Of a DNA stretch of 64,000 bases, positions 52,300-61,037 are shown piece after piece. Within the stretch, counting starts at the first letter, position 1. Every line of letters starts with the position of its first letter. Below the pieces are notes generated by a model, which was given only the letters and a program-made list of their open reading frames with translations, was not told the DNA's origin and searched no databases. The stretch is from NCBI GenBank assembly GCA_009841255.1, contig VXMD01000083.1, positions 62,001 to 126,000 on the forward strand, read 5' to 3'. A program made the translations under genes and the position numbers. Origin of the DNA: Candidatus Poribacteria bacterium. GTDB lineage: Bacteria; Poribacteria; WGA-4E; WGA-3G.

Positions 52300-54093
52300 C
52301 TACCATCGGACATCCCCCCGCCGTGAAGACAACTTTTCCAGCGCATCGGCGCGTGCCTTAAAATTGGGATGTGTAGATAACATCTCGTTAAATTTATCCA
52401 TATCTTCAGGGGCATCGTTGAGTTGAATGAGTTTACGAAGTGCTTGAAGGAAAACCTCAGGTTCCTGCGTGAGTTCTACTGCGTAAGCGTCGGCTTCAAA
52501 CTCCATCTGTCTCCAAAAACGCATCAACCCAAACTGTGCCAATAGAAAGATAACACCGAAATGAACACCCACAAATAGTAGCCAATACAGCCACGATGGG
52601 ATACCCATGAGAAAACTAAAAAGGAACAAATTCAGGCGCGCCAATAGCAATTGTCCCCCAAAACCCAGCACAATCCATGCGACCTGATTGAGCAGATGCC
52701 GGTGTTTTAGATGTCCTAACTCATGTGCGAAAATCGTTTCGATTTCATCATATCTCAGATGTTCAAGCAAGTAGTCGGTGAGAAAGACCGAACGCCTCTT
52801 TGGGAAAATACCCGCAACCCATGCATTCGCTAACTTCCTGCTTTTCGTCTTAAGTACGACGATATTTCGGCAATCTATTCCTGCTTTGCCTGTGAGTTGC
52901 TGTAAACACAGGCGAAGTTTTTCATCTTCTAAGGGGGTTGCTTTCCATATCCACCCTAAGACCAACGGCATCAGGCAGGCAAAGAGTGCAGTTAATATCG
53001 CATATTGTGCTAAGAGCAGAAGGAGAAAGAAAAAAGACGATAGATTTGGAAAGATTTTCTGTGTGGCTAAAAAACAGATTGGAAGTAGGAGTGCCGGCAT
53101 CCCCAGGACGATCATCCGCAGATTCGTAAGGAAGTTTTCACGAAAACTCCATGTCGTGCCACGCGAGGTTTTTTCGTAGTCGTGGAGAAGGCGAAGTAAA
53201 ATCAGAAAGCAAATCAAAGTCGCGGGAACAATACTTAATAGAATACCGAAAAGTGTACTTTCTGTTGCCGCTGAACATATATGTACACAACCGAAATGAA
53301 TCGTCGCACCTATAGTCACATAGAATTCAAGATAGATAATGATAAATTGGATCGGTTTGAATTTGACTTTGCCGCGATCGTTGATGATCCTACCGCGCCT
53401 CAAGAACAGATACGCTGTTATTCCAGGTAATAATATCGCAAAAATTACGAGAGGGAATTCCTTTAAAAACCAAACTTTAGAAAAAGAACTTTTGGCATTG
53501 AGCGTGGGCAGGGTCAGTTTCTCAGAAAACTGACCTAAATCAACCGTGTACCGAATTCGGTAGTTTAACAGCCCACCGAAAGTTATCGGTCCTGTCCACC
53601 TTTTTTCGGGCGAAAATTGACTTCGCCACTTTTGATGATCCAAATTACTCTTGTCATTCGATACCACACCGGACGTCAAGACATCCTGATAGGCAAAACC
53701 ACGGTTGCCAAAAACATCAATAATTATGCCATTAGCATTCGAAAACTGATCCCGAAGCACCTGAAAGTTCAGTCTAAAGTGGGTATCAAGGCGTTGCTTC
53801 TCCGAAAGGTTGCCGACCTGCCAGGCAACCTTATTACCGTTTTCATACTTGATTTCAAGAGATTTTTCAGAATACGTCCAACCATGTGACTGTGCTAAGG
53901 CTGACAGATCGGCTTGTATCTGTGCCTTGGAGACGTTTGCTGGATATTTTATCCCAATCGCCTCGTTCGGCTGCCAACCGAGAACTCTGAACATCAGATG
54001 AATGGTATTCCCCGTATCGGACGACTCCTGGCTCCCGGAATTGTTACTCAGCAAAAAGAGGATTCCTATACAGAGAAACAAGATTATTTTCAT
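52300..54093 (-). CDS. M48 family membrane metalloprotease with large N-terminal extension
   Basis: 597 residues. Signal or first TM at 1-20, an exported N-terminal region (about 25-200) of unknown fold, then several TMs. The M48 core has FAHELGHLKHRH (HELGH 457-461) and the third zinc ligand in EFEADAYAVEL (531-535). The architecture resembles HtpX/Ste24-like proteases, but the 200-residue extracytoplasmic part is unusual. It follows the Yip1-like and SpoIIM-like genes and could process the small secreted peptide encoded upstream (inference from context). Confidence 0.88.
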   Translation of the reverse strand: MKIILFLCIGILFLLSNNSGSQESSDTGNTIHLMFRVLGWQPNEAIGIKYPANVSKAQIQADLSALAQSHGWTYSEKSLEIKYENGNKVAWQVGNLSEKQRLDTHFRLNFQVLRDQFSNANGIIIDVFGNRGFAYQDVLTSGVVSNDKSNLDHQKWRSQFSPEKRWTGPITFGGLLNYRIRYTVDLGQFSEKLTLPTLNAKSSFSKVWFLKEFPLVIFAILLPGITAYLFLRRGRIINDRGKVKFKPIQFIIIYLEFYVTIGATIHFGCVHICSAATESTLFGILLSIVPATLICFLILLRLLHDYEKTSRGTTWSFRENFLTNLRMIVLGMPALLLPICFLATQKIFPNLSSFFFLLLLLAQYAILTALFACLMPLVLGWIWKATPLEDEKLRLCLQQLTGKAGIDCRNIVVLKTKSRKLANAWVAGIFPKRRSVFLTDYLLEHLRYDEIETIFAHELGHLKHRHLLNQVAWIVLGFGGQLLLARLNLFLFSFLMGIPSWLYWLLFVGVHFGVIFLLAQFGLMRFWRQMEFEADAYAVELTQEPEVFLQALRKLIQLNDAPEDMDKFNEMLSTHPNFKARADALEKLSSRRGDVRW

Positions 54094-54157
54094 ATCGTCC
54101 CTTTCTCATCGCGGATGTGCCCTACGTTTTAGTGCAAGGATTTGAGCTGTTAATGGA

Positions 54158-54787
54158 TTAAAACAAAAAAACAGATTGCAGTGCTTTGCTCAGCAGCCAA
54201 TAAATGACATAAGGGATAACCACACTGCAAAATGCTTTGAGCCACGTGATTTCAAAGAATCCGCGAATCACTATTACAATGATGAGTCCGAAGCATATAT
54301 TGCCGACTGCACCGATAAGTCTCAGCGGAGACAATGTTTCAGTAATTGCGTCTACCATTTCTTGTGAATCCCTTATGTTATATTCAAGCGTTCCGATGGG
54401 AGATGGTAACACAAACAAAATGAACAGAGAGCAAATGAGAGTACCTGCTAATAAAATAAGATGACAGATACCTACGATTTCAAAGAAGTTTCGGAAAATG
54501 CAGTCTGCATCAAAGAAGAGCTCGCACCAGTAGAAGATGACAACGCTCATTAGGAGCCAACTTATCAATCCTCCGACGATCACAGAAAAACTGCCGAGAA
54601 CTGAAATAGCAATCTGAATGTTGCGAGGGATTTCAGAGAACTCAATCTGTGCGTACAGCGTTTGTGTGTTAAAAATGTGAACAATACCATTGAACAGAAC
54701 AATTGTCAACGGAAACCAAAGGGCGGGTGTATAGTTTTTTAGGGAATCTGAAAGTTTTTTATCGAATATCGTGATCCAGTTCTTCAT
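54158..54787 (-). CDS. Yip1-like membrane protein
   Basis: 209 residues with five or six TM segments in the Yip1 pattern: LWFPLTIVLFNGIVHIF, VLGSFSVIVGGLISWLLMSVVIFYW, FFEIVGICHLILLAGTLICSLFILFVL, LIGAVGNICFGLIIVIVIRGFFEI and a last helix near VIPYVIYWLL. The Yip1 family is broad; in bacteria some members sit in bacteriocin or export clusters. It lies 42 nt downstream of the SpoIIM-like gene. Confidence 0.75.
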   Translation of the reverse strand: MKNWITIFDKKLSDSLKNYTPALWFPLTIVLFNGIVHIFNTQTLYAQIEFSEIPRNIQIAISVLGSFSVIVGGLISWLLMSVVIFYWCELFFDADCIFRNFFEIVGICHLILLAGTLICSLFILFVLPSPIGTLEYNIRDSQEMVDAITETLSPLRLIGAVGNICFGLIIVIVIRGFFEITWLKAFCSVVIPYVIYWLLSKALQSVFLF

Positions 54788-54829
54788 ATGTTTATCACTT
54801 GCTTTCGTTAGAGTAAAACACAGATACCC

Positions 54830-55366
54830 TTATCTCAGCGTCCGGAGCATTCTGATGGCATCTGCTTCGAGCAATCCAGCGATAATCGTTAGCACACTCG
54901 AAATGACGTAAACGCTGATAATAAGCACAGACTCCTTGTAAAGAAAACAACGTCGGGGGTTTGTAAAAAGTGAAAACACCTCTGAAAAACCCTGAAGCCC
55001 CATCGCACCGATGCCCCAGAGTGCACACACTTCAAAAAACAGATAAGAAAATCTGTATCTTACCGGCCAAGGAAACTCAAGAATACTGAATCCCTTTAAA
55101 AATAGAATAGCAACAAAACCATTGACGAAGAGCGTAAAAGCCGCTGTCGCCCCTGCGGTAAAAAGCCCGACCAAGGCAATTGTCATCACGAATAAATTGT
55201 TGATAATAATTTGTTGGGCATTAAGCCCTGTTAGCATCGCATTCCATGCCCGCAAACTCTCTTGAGAAATTGTATGTCCAGCGGGTTGGAAGCAAAAGGC
55301 AAACACACCCCCGAGGCACCAAATCCCAATGGCAAGTAAGAGATTTCTTAGAAAATGCCGCATCAA
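54830..55366 (-). CDS. SpoIIM/DUF95-like membrane protein
   Basis: 178 residues with about five TMs. The family block is NAQQIIINNLFVMTIALVGLFTAGATAAFTLFVNGFV, followed by FSYLFFEVCALWGIGAMGLQGFS and a final helix before LLEADAIRMLRTLR. SpoIIM/DUF95 proteins occur as accessory, immunity or export components in circular-bacteriocin loci. Start is TTG 55366 or ATG 55363, with no clear SD. A strong hairpin precedes it. Confidence 0.8.
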   Translation of the reverse strand: MMRHFLRNLLLAIGIWCLGGVFAFCFQPAGHTISQESLRAWNAMLTGLNAQQIIINNLFVMTIALVGLFTAGATAAFTLFVNGFVAILFLKGFSILEFPWPVRYRFSYLFFEVCALWGIGAMGLQGFSEVFSLFTNPRRCFLYKESVLIISVYVISSVLTIIAGLLEADAIRMLRTLR

Positions 55367-55378
55367 ATTTTATCTGGG

Positions 55379-55414
55379 TGCTTTGCATGAGCGTCTCTGA
55401 TCCCATGCAAAGCA
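55379..55414. promoter_or_regulatory. Stem-loop between the small peptide gene and the SpoIIM-like gene
   Basis: Perfect 11-bp arms TGCTTTGCATG (55379-55389) and CATGCAAAGCA (55404-55414), 14-nt loop, no T-tract. In bacteriocin loci such stem-loops behind the precursor gene limit read-through or stabilise the precursor mRNA. The same role is plausible here. Confidence 0.7.
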
Positions 55415-55488
55415 GTCTAGTCGGTGAATGACAACCGTTCAGGTCCTTAGATCTTGCCACTCACCTACAAAGCTAGTAAAAACGGGCA

Positions 55489-55740
55489 TTACGCCACGAC
55501 CCCGAGTCCAACTCCGAGAGCAACTCCCCCGGTGAGTCCGGCCGCTACGCCTATGCCTACCCATACAGCACCTGACCACATACCCCCTGCTGCTGCAGCA
55601 ACGCCAGCGGACGTACTCCCACATACGCTTGCAGCAATTCCAACTGCTCCCCATAGATTGCCCAGAAGGGGCGCACTACCGAGCAATGCAGCAGTTAATA
55701 GGCATGCGATAAGAAGGATTGACATTGATTTTTTACGCAT
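55489..55740 (-). CDS. Small secreted Gly/Ala-rich hydrophobic peptide, bacteriocin-precursor-like
   Basis: 83 residues from the ATG at 55740, which has AAAGGAGG 7 nt upstream; the longer frame to 55794 has no such site. Residues 1-24 (RKKSMSILLIACLLTAALLGSA) form a signal peptide. The predicted mature part of about 59 residues is Gly, Ala, Val and Leu rich with a few Trp and one Cys: LWGAVGIAASVC, GGMWSGAVWVGIGVAAGLTGG. GxxxG-like spacing suggests membrane-active helices. Length and composition recall circular or class II bacteriocins. No homologue is recognised. Confidence 0.72.
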   Translation of the reverse strand: MRKKSMSILLIACLLTAALLGSAPLLGNLWGAVGIAASVCGSTSAGVAAAAGGMWSGAVWVGIGVAAGLTGGVALGVGLGVVA

Positions 55741-55790
55741 GGTTTTTCCTCCTTTCTGCTCCGGGTGAACTGTTTCCCAGAGCCTATTTA

Positions 55791-55810
55791 TCATTGGCTA
55801 TTGCCAATGA
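55791..55810. promoter_or_regulatory. Perfect hairpin in the leader of the small peptide gene
   Basis: 8-bp arms TCATTGGC and GCCAATGA, 4-nt loop. A second stem CTTGAA/TTCAAG (55825-55830 and 55840-55845) overlaps the stop of the upstream fusion gene. Possibly RNA processing or attenuation. Confidence 0.55.
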
Positions 55811-55836
55811 CATCTTTTAGATGACTTGAATCCGTT

Positions 55837-57525
55837 TTATTCAAGACGGAAGATATGGTGATATTCGTCTTCGTAAACGATGTCAGTTTGATTCTCTTGC
55901 AACAACTGTTTTGTGAGGGCATACCCCGGTTCTTCAGAATCTCTTGTACACAAGACATAGTTGGATCGAAAAACATCCTTTATTTTCTGTGATGGGTTTT
56001 CAGACTGCCCAGAAACAACTGATACCCAGAGATCCCACACATCGTTATCATACGCATAACAGTAAACAGGATCCAAGCCAAACAAGTAGTAATTTTCGGT
56101 GTTAAAATAAAATAAAACTGGGAAATCCGACCAATTCGATGTAAAAATGATAGCTTTTTCGGGTGTATTGACTTTTAACCAATGTGCGGATCCTTCTAAT
56201 TTTAGGGGAAAGCGTAGCGGAATGAGAAGCATCGCTAAAACATACATGACGAGCGAAAAACTCAGCAAACCAACGTATCCAATCTTAAGACCCGTTTTCA
56301 AGACGCTCGATTTTAATGGACTTATCGCCGTTATACCCAACGCAACAGACAGGGCTGTAAAAGGCATCCAATATTCGACAAATCTCATTGAGACAATTGT
56401 CATCACCAGAAAAATGGAGGCAAGAATAAAAATAAAGACGGAAATACTACTTAAATTCCTGCGATTTAAAATCAGAAACGTCATTGCTATACCCCAAAGA
56501 AAAAGGGTAATTCCGTTTACACCTATAAAAGTCGATATGGGTTGTGATTTAACCTCCCCTACAAACCAGAATTCTTGATTATTTCCCCAGTTAAAAACGG
56601 GCAATAGTGCGTTTTGCACGTACCACGTCTTTAAATTATTTGGAAACTGTGGATGAATAACCAATCCGAATGTGATTCCAACAAGTGTCAGTAAGAGGAA
56701 ACTCATTTTCAATTCCCGCTGATGTATCCATAAGATCGCCACGTAGATCAGAGTAATGAATACAAGGAAATGCGCAGCTGTGTAGGCAAGTGGATACAAT
56801 ACTGAAATGAGCAAGAGTTTCCACAGTCTTCGGTTCCACAAACTTTCGACAAACAGGAGAATGAGTAGCACCGATAGCACATGAGGACGAATCATACACA
56901 TTCTTTGCAGAAAATTTGAGTTGACTCCGAAAGCAATCAGTGTCCAAATAAGTGCATGGCGAATCTGAAACTGATTGAGTAGTCTGTAAAAAAGGCAAAA
57001 AAGAACGCCTCCTAAAACCGAAATCGCGACTTTTCCAGCGACCATCAGATCGGGAAAAACACGGAGAAAAGGCATCAGATAAACATGGAATAGAAATTCT
57101 TTGTCGGCGAATTTATCCTTCCAGATGCTCACTTGTGTCCACGGAAAATCTTTTAAGATCCCGTGCTGCATCATAAGTTCGCTCACCTTGACGTGATAGT
57201 ATGCGTCAATCCCTACAAACCCAGGTGCACAGAGTTGGATGAGAAAAATCAGGAGACTAAAGAGAATGAAAACATATCCTTTTTTCTTGTAGAACCACGA
57301 CCGAAAATTTCTCGGAGGCTGACCGCTTTTTAGCGTTTTCAGTGCCTCAAAGAATGTTTCTTGAACCAGATCTTGGGCATCTTCATTGTTTCTAATTTTT
57401 TTCTTGAAAAACCTATAAAGAGCCCCCCAGTGTCGCTGACAGAGAACGTTTCCTGCTTTTTCATCGCCTTTCTGGTAACATCTCACGAGATCGACATCAC
57501 TATATTCTTCATAATGGGTCAGCAT
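55837..57525 (-). CDS. Fusion of sigma-70 region 2 with a polytopic GT-C-like membrane protein
   Basis: 562 residues. Residues 8-75 match ECF sigma region 2: SDVDLVRCYQKGDEKAGNVL, LYRFFKKKIRNNEDAQDLVQETFFEALKTL and FRSWFYK. At the point where sigma factors continue with IARN-type sequence, the protein switches to KKGYVFILFSLLIFLIQL and about eleven TMs. GIDAYYHVKVSELM (D-x-Y-Y-H) and DKFADKEFLFHVYL resemble GT-C glycosyl or oligosaccharyl transferases. Region 4 is absent. No frame break is visible at the junction. It is the first gene of the minus-strand cluster. Confidence 0.8.
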   Translation of the reverse strand: MLTHYEEYSDVDLVRCYQKGDEKAGNVLCQRHWGALYRFFKKKIRNNEDAQDLVQETFFEALKTLKSGQPPRNFRSWFYKKKGYVFILFSLLIFLIQLCAPGFVGIDAYYHVKVSELMMQHGILKDFPWTQVSIWKDKFADKEFLFHVYLMPFLRVFPDLMVAGKVAISVLGGVLFCLFYRLLNQFQIRHALIWTLIAFGVNSNFLQRMCMIRPHVLSVLLILLFVESLWNRRLWKLLLISVLYPLAYTAAHFLVFITLIYVAILWIHQRELKMSFLLLTLVGITFGLVIHPQFPNNLKTWYVQNALLPVFNWGNNQEFWFVGEVKSQPISTFIGVNGITLFLWGIAMTFLILNRRNLSSISVFIFILASIFLVMTIVSMRFVEYWMPFTALSVALGITAISPLKSSVLKTGLKIGYVGLLSFSLVMYVLAMLLIPLRFPLKLEGSAHWLKVNTPEKAIIFTSNWSDFPVLFYFNTENYYLFGLDPVYCYAYDNDVWDLWVSVVSGQSENPSQKIKDVFRSNYVLCTRDSEEPGYALTKQLLQENQTDIVYEDEYHHIFRLE

Positions 57526-57608
57526 TCAGAGATATCGCGTCCTTCTCCGTTATTAAGATTCAGTGTGAACATTGGGAAACAGGATACGAAAAATGGTCCG
57601 ATTGCCCA

Positions 57609-57617
57609 ATTATATCA
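57609..57617 (-). promoter_or_regulatory. Extended -10 promoter upstream of the sigma/GT-C fusion gene
   Basis: Minus strand TGATATAAT, that is TGn directly before TATAAT (57614-57609). The -35 is poor. It lies about 85 nt before the ATG at 57525. Confidence 0.5.
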
Positions 57618-57755
57618 TGCTGCTGGCATTCGCATAAAGAAAAAGCCGCAGCGGTGTTTTGTGTCTCTATTAATTATAAGTGTAAAAATTGAGCAAAAAG
57701 GTTACAAAATAATGATCTGACGCATTTTTTCAAGGACAAATTCAACTGAATTTGG

Positions 57756-57761
57756 TATAAT
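57756..57761 (+). promoter_or_regulatory. Extended -10 promoter for the PhyH gene at 57842
   Basis: TGGTATAAT with TATAAT at 57756-57761 and TG two bases before; no clear -35. The 57526-57841 gap otherwise holds the divergent promoter and the palindrome at 57784. Confidence 0.5.
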
Positions 57762-57783
57762 GACATAAAACCGGATTGAAACC

Positions 57784-57810
57784 GTAGAGGCTGGGGAACC
57801 CAGCCCCTAC
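57784..57810. repeat. 27-bp palindromic repeat, copy 3
   Basis: Arms GTAGAGGCTGGG and CCCAGCCCCTAC around a 3-nt centre; one mismatch. It is intergenic, in the leader of the PhyH gene. Confidence 0.82.
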
Positions 57811-57841
57811 AGAAAACAGATCAGAGGCCCCTAATTAAAAA

Positions 57842-58732
57842 ATGAAACTCCCTTTTTTGCATCAGGAAGTAGACGTCAGTACCGATTTGCGAGAAAGTAA
57901 CGACATCCTTGATAATCCCGAAGCCTTGCAAGAACGGATGGCAACGGACGGGTATCTCCTGATTCGCGAATTACACGACAAGGACGCGATCCTTACGGCG
58001 CGTCGACAGATTCTGGAGAAACTCGCCGACAAAGGGATGCTCGCGCCAGATACACCGCTGATGGACGGGATCTTCAACCCCGATTATCCCGAACCGACAT
58101 CAACCGGCTCAATGGGCAATAAGGCACTCACGCAGATGCCTGCCTTCACAGCGGTCGTCGAGGGTGAACCCATCATGAACTTTTTCAAGCAATTCCTCGG
58201 TGGCGATGCCCGGACGTTCGATTTCAAATGGCTTCGCACGGCAGGACCTGGATCAGGCTCCCCGATACATTACGATATCGTCTTTATGGGCAGAGGCACG
58301 CAACATCTCTACTCCTGTTGGACACCCTTTGGCGACGTATCGTTGGACATGGGTCCAATCGTATTCTGTCTCGGTTCCAACCGATTTGAAGAGGTCCGCG
58401 CCACTTACGGACAGTCAGACGTGGATCGAGATATGATTGAGGGACACTTCAGCGATAAACCGCTTGAGATCGTTGAGAAATTCGGGGGACACTGGGCAAC
58501 GACCTCGTTCTCAGCAGGTGACGTGATTATTTTCAGCATGTTTCTGATGCATGCTTCGCTCGTGAACACCTCCGATAAAATTCGGATAACAGCAGATACC
58601 CGCTACCAACTTGCCGCTGAACCCATCGATGAACGCTGGGTTGGTGAAAAACCGAAAGGGCATTACGCATGGAAGCAACAGGGCGCGAAGATCGAAACCT
58701 TGGAAAAATCACGGGAGAGATGGGGTGTTTAG
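57842..58732 (+). CDS. Phytanoyl-CoA dioxygenase (PhyH) family protein
   Basis: 296 residues. The Fe(II) ligands are H-x-D in SPIHYDIVFMG and the distal His in SMFLMHASLVNTSD, with IRITADTRYQ as the likely 2-oxoglutarate anchor. RQDLD-like chain length and the middle block WTPFGDVSLDMGPIVFCLGS match PhyH proteins. It is distinct from the one at 3327. Substrate unknown. The start is in AATTAAAAAATG. Confidence 0.87.
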   Translation: MKLPFLHQEVDVSTDLRESNDILDNPEALQERMATDGYLLIRELHDKDAILTARRQILEKLADKGMLAPDTPLMDGIFNPDYPEPTSTGSMGNKALTQMPAFTAVVEGEPIMNFFKQFLGGDARTFDFKWLRTAGPGSGSPIHYDIVFMGRGTQHLYSCWTPFGDVSLDMGPIVFCLGSNRFEEVRATYGQSDVDRDMIEGHFSDKPLEIVEKFGGHWATTSFSAGDVIIFSMFLMHASLVNTSDKIRITADTRYQLAAEPIDERWVGEKPKGHYAWKQQGAKIETLEKSRERWGV

Positions 58733-58753
58733 TTCTTCAGCCCACTATTACGG

Positions 58754-59839
58754 ATGGATGAAAATATGAATAGTGATCCGGGGGTACCTGAGACTGATAC
58801 GGCACCCAAGAAGAGAACTTCCAAATTTTTACCCCTGCTGCTCACCTTGTTTTGTGCAACTGCAATCGGCGTTGGTATCAGACATTACACGGGCAACCAA
58901 CTGCCTGTCGGAGCGTGGGAGGTCTACTTCAGTGAAGTCGATGCGGGTGAGAACCACCCGTCCCTCGAGAAACGTCTCGTCAAGAAACTTATCACCGCTG
59001 TATCGCGCGTCGATGCCGCGCTCTATCATTTGGACTCCACATCGGTGGCTGATGTCTTAATTAAAGTACACCGTCGCGGAGTCCAAGTGCGAGTCGTCAC
59101 TGAAACGGACAACATTGACGAGGACGCGATTGCGCAATTGCAGGAAGCCGGCATCCCTGTCGCCGACGATGGAGATCTCGACAGTTATATGCATCACAAA
59201 TTCATTGTGATTGATGAACGATACGTCTGGACCGGCTCCTATAACACCACCTATAACGGTGCCTATAGAAACAAGAACAACGTCATATTCATCGATTCCG
59301 TTCCGCTGGCGTATAACTTCACACAAGAATTCCGAGAGTTGTTTCGGCAGATGCGGGCTGAGAAACCTTCTGGTGCGTCTGTTGTGCATCCGAAAGTGAC
59401 ACTCAGCGACGGGACACAGATATTCACCCATTTTTCACCAGAAAACGACATTCTCTCGTCGCTTCTCAAGGAGATTGGATCCGCTAAGAAGTCGATTCAT
59501 TTCATGGCGTTTTCGTTCACACAGGATGCACTCGGCAGTGCGATGCGCGACCGGTTTGAATCAGGGATTGACGTACGGGGTGTGTTTGAAGAGCGACAAA
59601 TTAGTCAGTACTCTGAATTTGAACGAATGCAAGCAGCAGGTATGTCGGTTGTTCAGGATAAAAATAAGGGGACTATGCATCACAAGGTAATTGTTATCGA
59701 TAGGGAGACGGTGATTACGGGTTCGTATAACTTCTCCCAAAATGCGGAAGCGCGCAACAGCGAGAATCTACTGATTATCAAAGGAAACTCCGATATCGCA
59801 GAAGCCTATCTTGCTGAATTTGATCGAATCGTGCACTAA
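58754..59839 (+). CDS. Membrane-anchored phospholipase D-like protein
   Basis: 361 residues. N-terminal TM (about 25-43), then two HKD motifs: H148-K149 with D154 (YMHHKFIVIDE, followed by GSYNTTYNGAYRNKNN) and H310-K311 with D316 (TMHHKVIVIDR, followed by GSYNFSQNAEARNSEN). Two HKD halves make one active site in PLD nucleases and phospholipases. Small size resembles Nuc-like nucleases. It starts 21 nt after the PhyH gene. It ends overlapping the convergent HtrA-like gene by 4 nt. Confidence 0.9.
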   Translation: MDENMNSDPGVPETDTAPKKRTSKFLPLLLTLFCATAIGVGIRHYTGNQLPVGAWEVYFSEVDAGENHPSLEKRLVKKLITAVSRVDAALYHLDSTSVADVLIKVHRRGVQVRVVTETDNIDEDAIAQLQEAGIPVADDGDLDSYMHHKFIVIDERYVWTGSYNTTYNGAYRNKNNVIFIDSVPLAYNFTQEFRELFRQMRAEKPSGASVVHPKVTLSDGTQIFTHFSPENDILSSLLKEIGSAKKSIHFMAFSFTQDALGSAMRDRFESGIDVRGVFEERQISQYSEFERMQAAGMSVVQDKNKGTMHHKVIVIDRETVITGSYNFSQNAEARNSENLLIIKGNSDIAEAYLAEFDRIVH

Positions 59840-60990
59840 GGCGTTTCACCTAATATTACTGTAGAATAGTGTTCGATTCCATTCCTACCGATTTTAAGTC
59901 GGATCTTCGTATTCGGTCGTTTACTCACAACGCATTTTAATAACTCGTCGTAAGAGTGTACAGGGACTGCATTAAACTCCAAGATAAGATCCTGAGGTAA
60001 AAGCCCGCCTTTGTGCGCCGGACTGTTTTCAATCACCCCCGTAACGAGGACCCCTAAATCGCCAACATCAACTTCAACACCGAGCCAGCCCCGCGCCACC
60101 TTCCCGTGTTCTATAATTTCCTTGGCAACGGCGCGAACCGTCTCTATCGGCATCGCAAAAGTGATTTCCTGACTCCGAGCCGCCAGCGGGGATCGAGCCA
60201 GCAATTGTGTAATGTCTATATCGTCCCGCTTTTCGAAAAACGTATCAAGCGAAGAATGCGTAGCAGTGGGTTCCGTCAGGACTGCGAGTATCATTCCAAC
60301 GACCTCTCCCGACGTGTTTACGACTGCCCCACCGCTGTTGCCGGGTGTAACCGCGGCGTTGATTTTAATTAATTCGCCACACAATTGATTCGGCAAAGTG
60401 TCCCAACCTCCCACAATACCGACGGAGACAATGGGACTTTTGCCATAACTGCTCCCGATTGTCACAACCCAGGAACCGGTATCAATTTTTGAAGAATCGC
60501 CCCACTTACGAGGCGGCGTGAATTCGATCCGTTCGTCAGGGGCAGCTGGAGACCTGACCGCATTCGTTGGAGGTGTGGATTTGCGCAGCGGACCTGTAAC
60601 CCGAAGCACGGCAATATCAGTGAATACATCAGTGCCAATGAGTTTTGCTGAAGCCACCCTTTTATCGTTAAAGATAACCTCAATTTTACTCGGAGGTCCC
60701 ATCTCGAAAGTGGTCGTCACAATGTGTCCAGCGGTGTCAATGACAATACCAGAACCGATGTTTTGGCGCATCAGTGCTAACTCTTTAGTGTTCCACGAAA
60801 GTGGGACCGGTACACCTTGTGTTGCGACGACCTTCACAACGGTAGGACGGGCATCGGTGACGATCCTCTGAAAATCCTTTTCAAGCATCTGCAGGACGTT
60901 TTCATTTGCAAAGCCGGGAACGACGACAGAAAAGAGTAGATTCAGCATTCCAATTATTAATGGTTGGTGTTTTAATTTTCCTGTGTACAT
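59836..60990 (-). CDS. HtrA/DegP-like protein with missing catalytic His
   Basis: 384 residues with a signal peptide (to about VPGFANE), a trypsin-like domain and one C-terminal PDZ domain (GWLGVEVDVGDLGVLVTGVIENSPAHKGGLLPQD in outline). The catalytic Asp (D125 in VFTDIAVLR) and Ser (S219 in VTPGNSGGAVV) are present. The His motif, normally TNNHV, reads GHIVTTTFEMG, with Phe 95 in its place. It is therefore probably not a normal serine protease. It is the last gene of the sigma/anti-sigma operon, like DegS-type sensors. Confidence 0.85.
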   Translation of the reverse strand: MYTGKLKHQPLIIGMLNLLFSVVVPGFANENVLQMLEKDFQRIVTDARPTVVKVVATQGVPVPLSWNTKELALMRQNIGSGIVIDTAGHIVTTTFEMGPPSKIEVIFNDKRVASAKLIGTDVFTDIAVLRVTGPLRKSTPPTNAVRSPAAPDERIEFTPPRKWGDSSKIDTGSWVVTIGSSYGKSPIVSVGIVGGWDTLPNQLCGELIKINAAVTPGNSGGAVVNTSGEVVGMILAVLTEPTATHSSLDTFFEKRDDIDITQLLARSPLAARSQEITFAMPIETVRAVAKEIIEHGKVARGWLGVEVDVGDLGVLVTGVIENSPAHKGGLLPQDLILEFNAVPVHSYDELLKCVVSKRPNTKIRLKIGRNGIEHYSTVILGETP

Positions 60991-61037
60991 GCTTTACTTC
61001 CTTGAAGGAAAGTGTGCTAAAATTCGTTGCAAAATTT

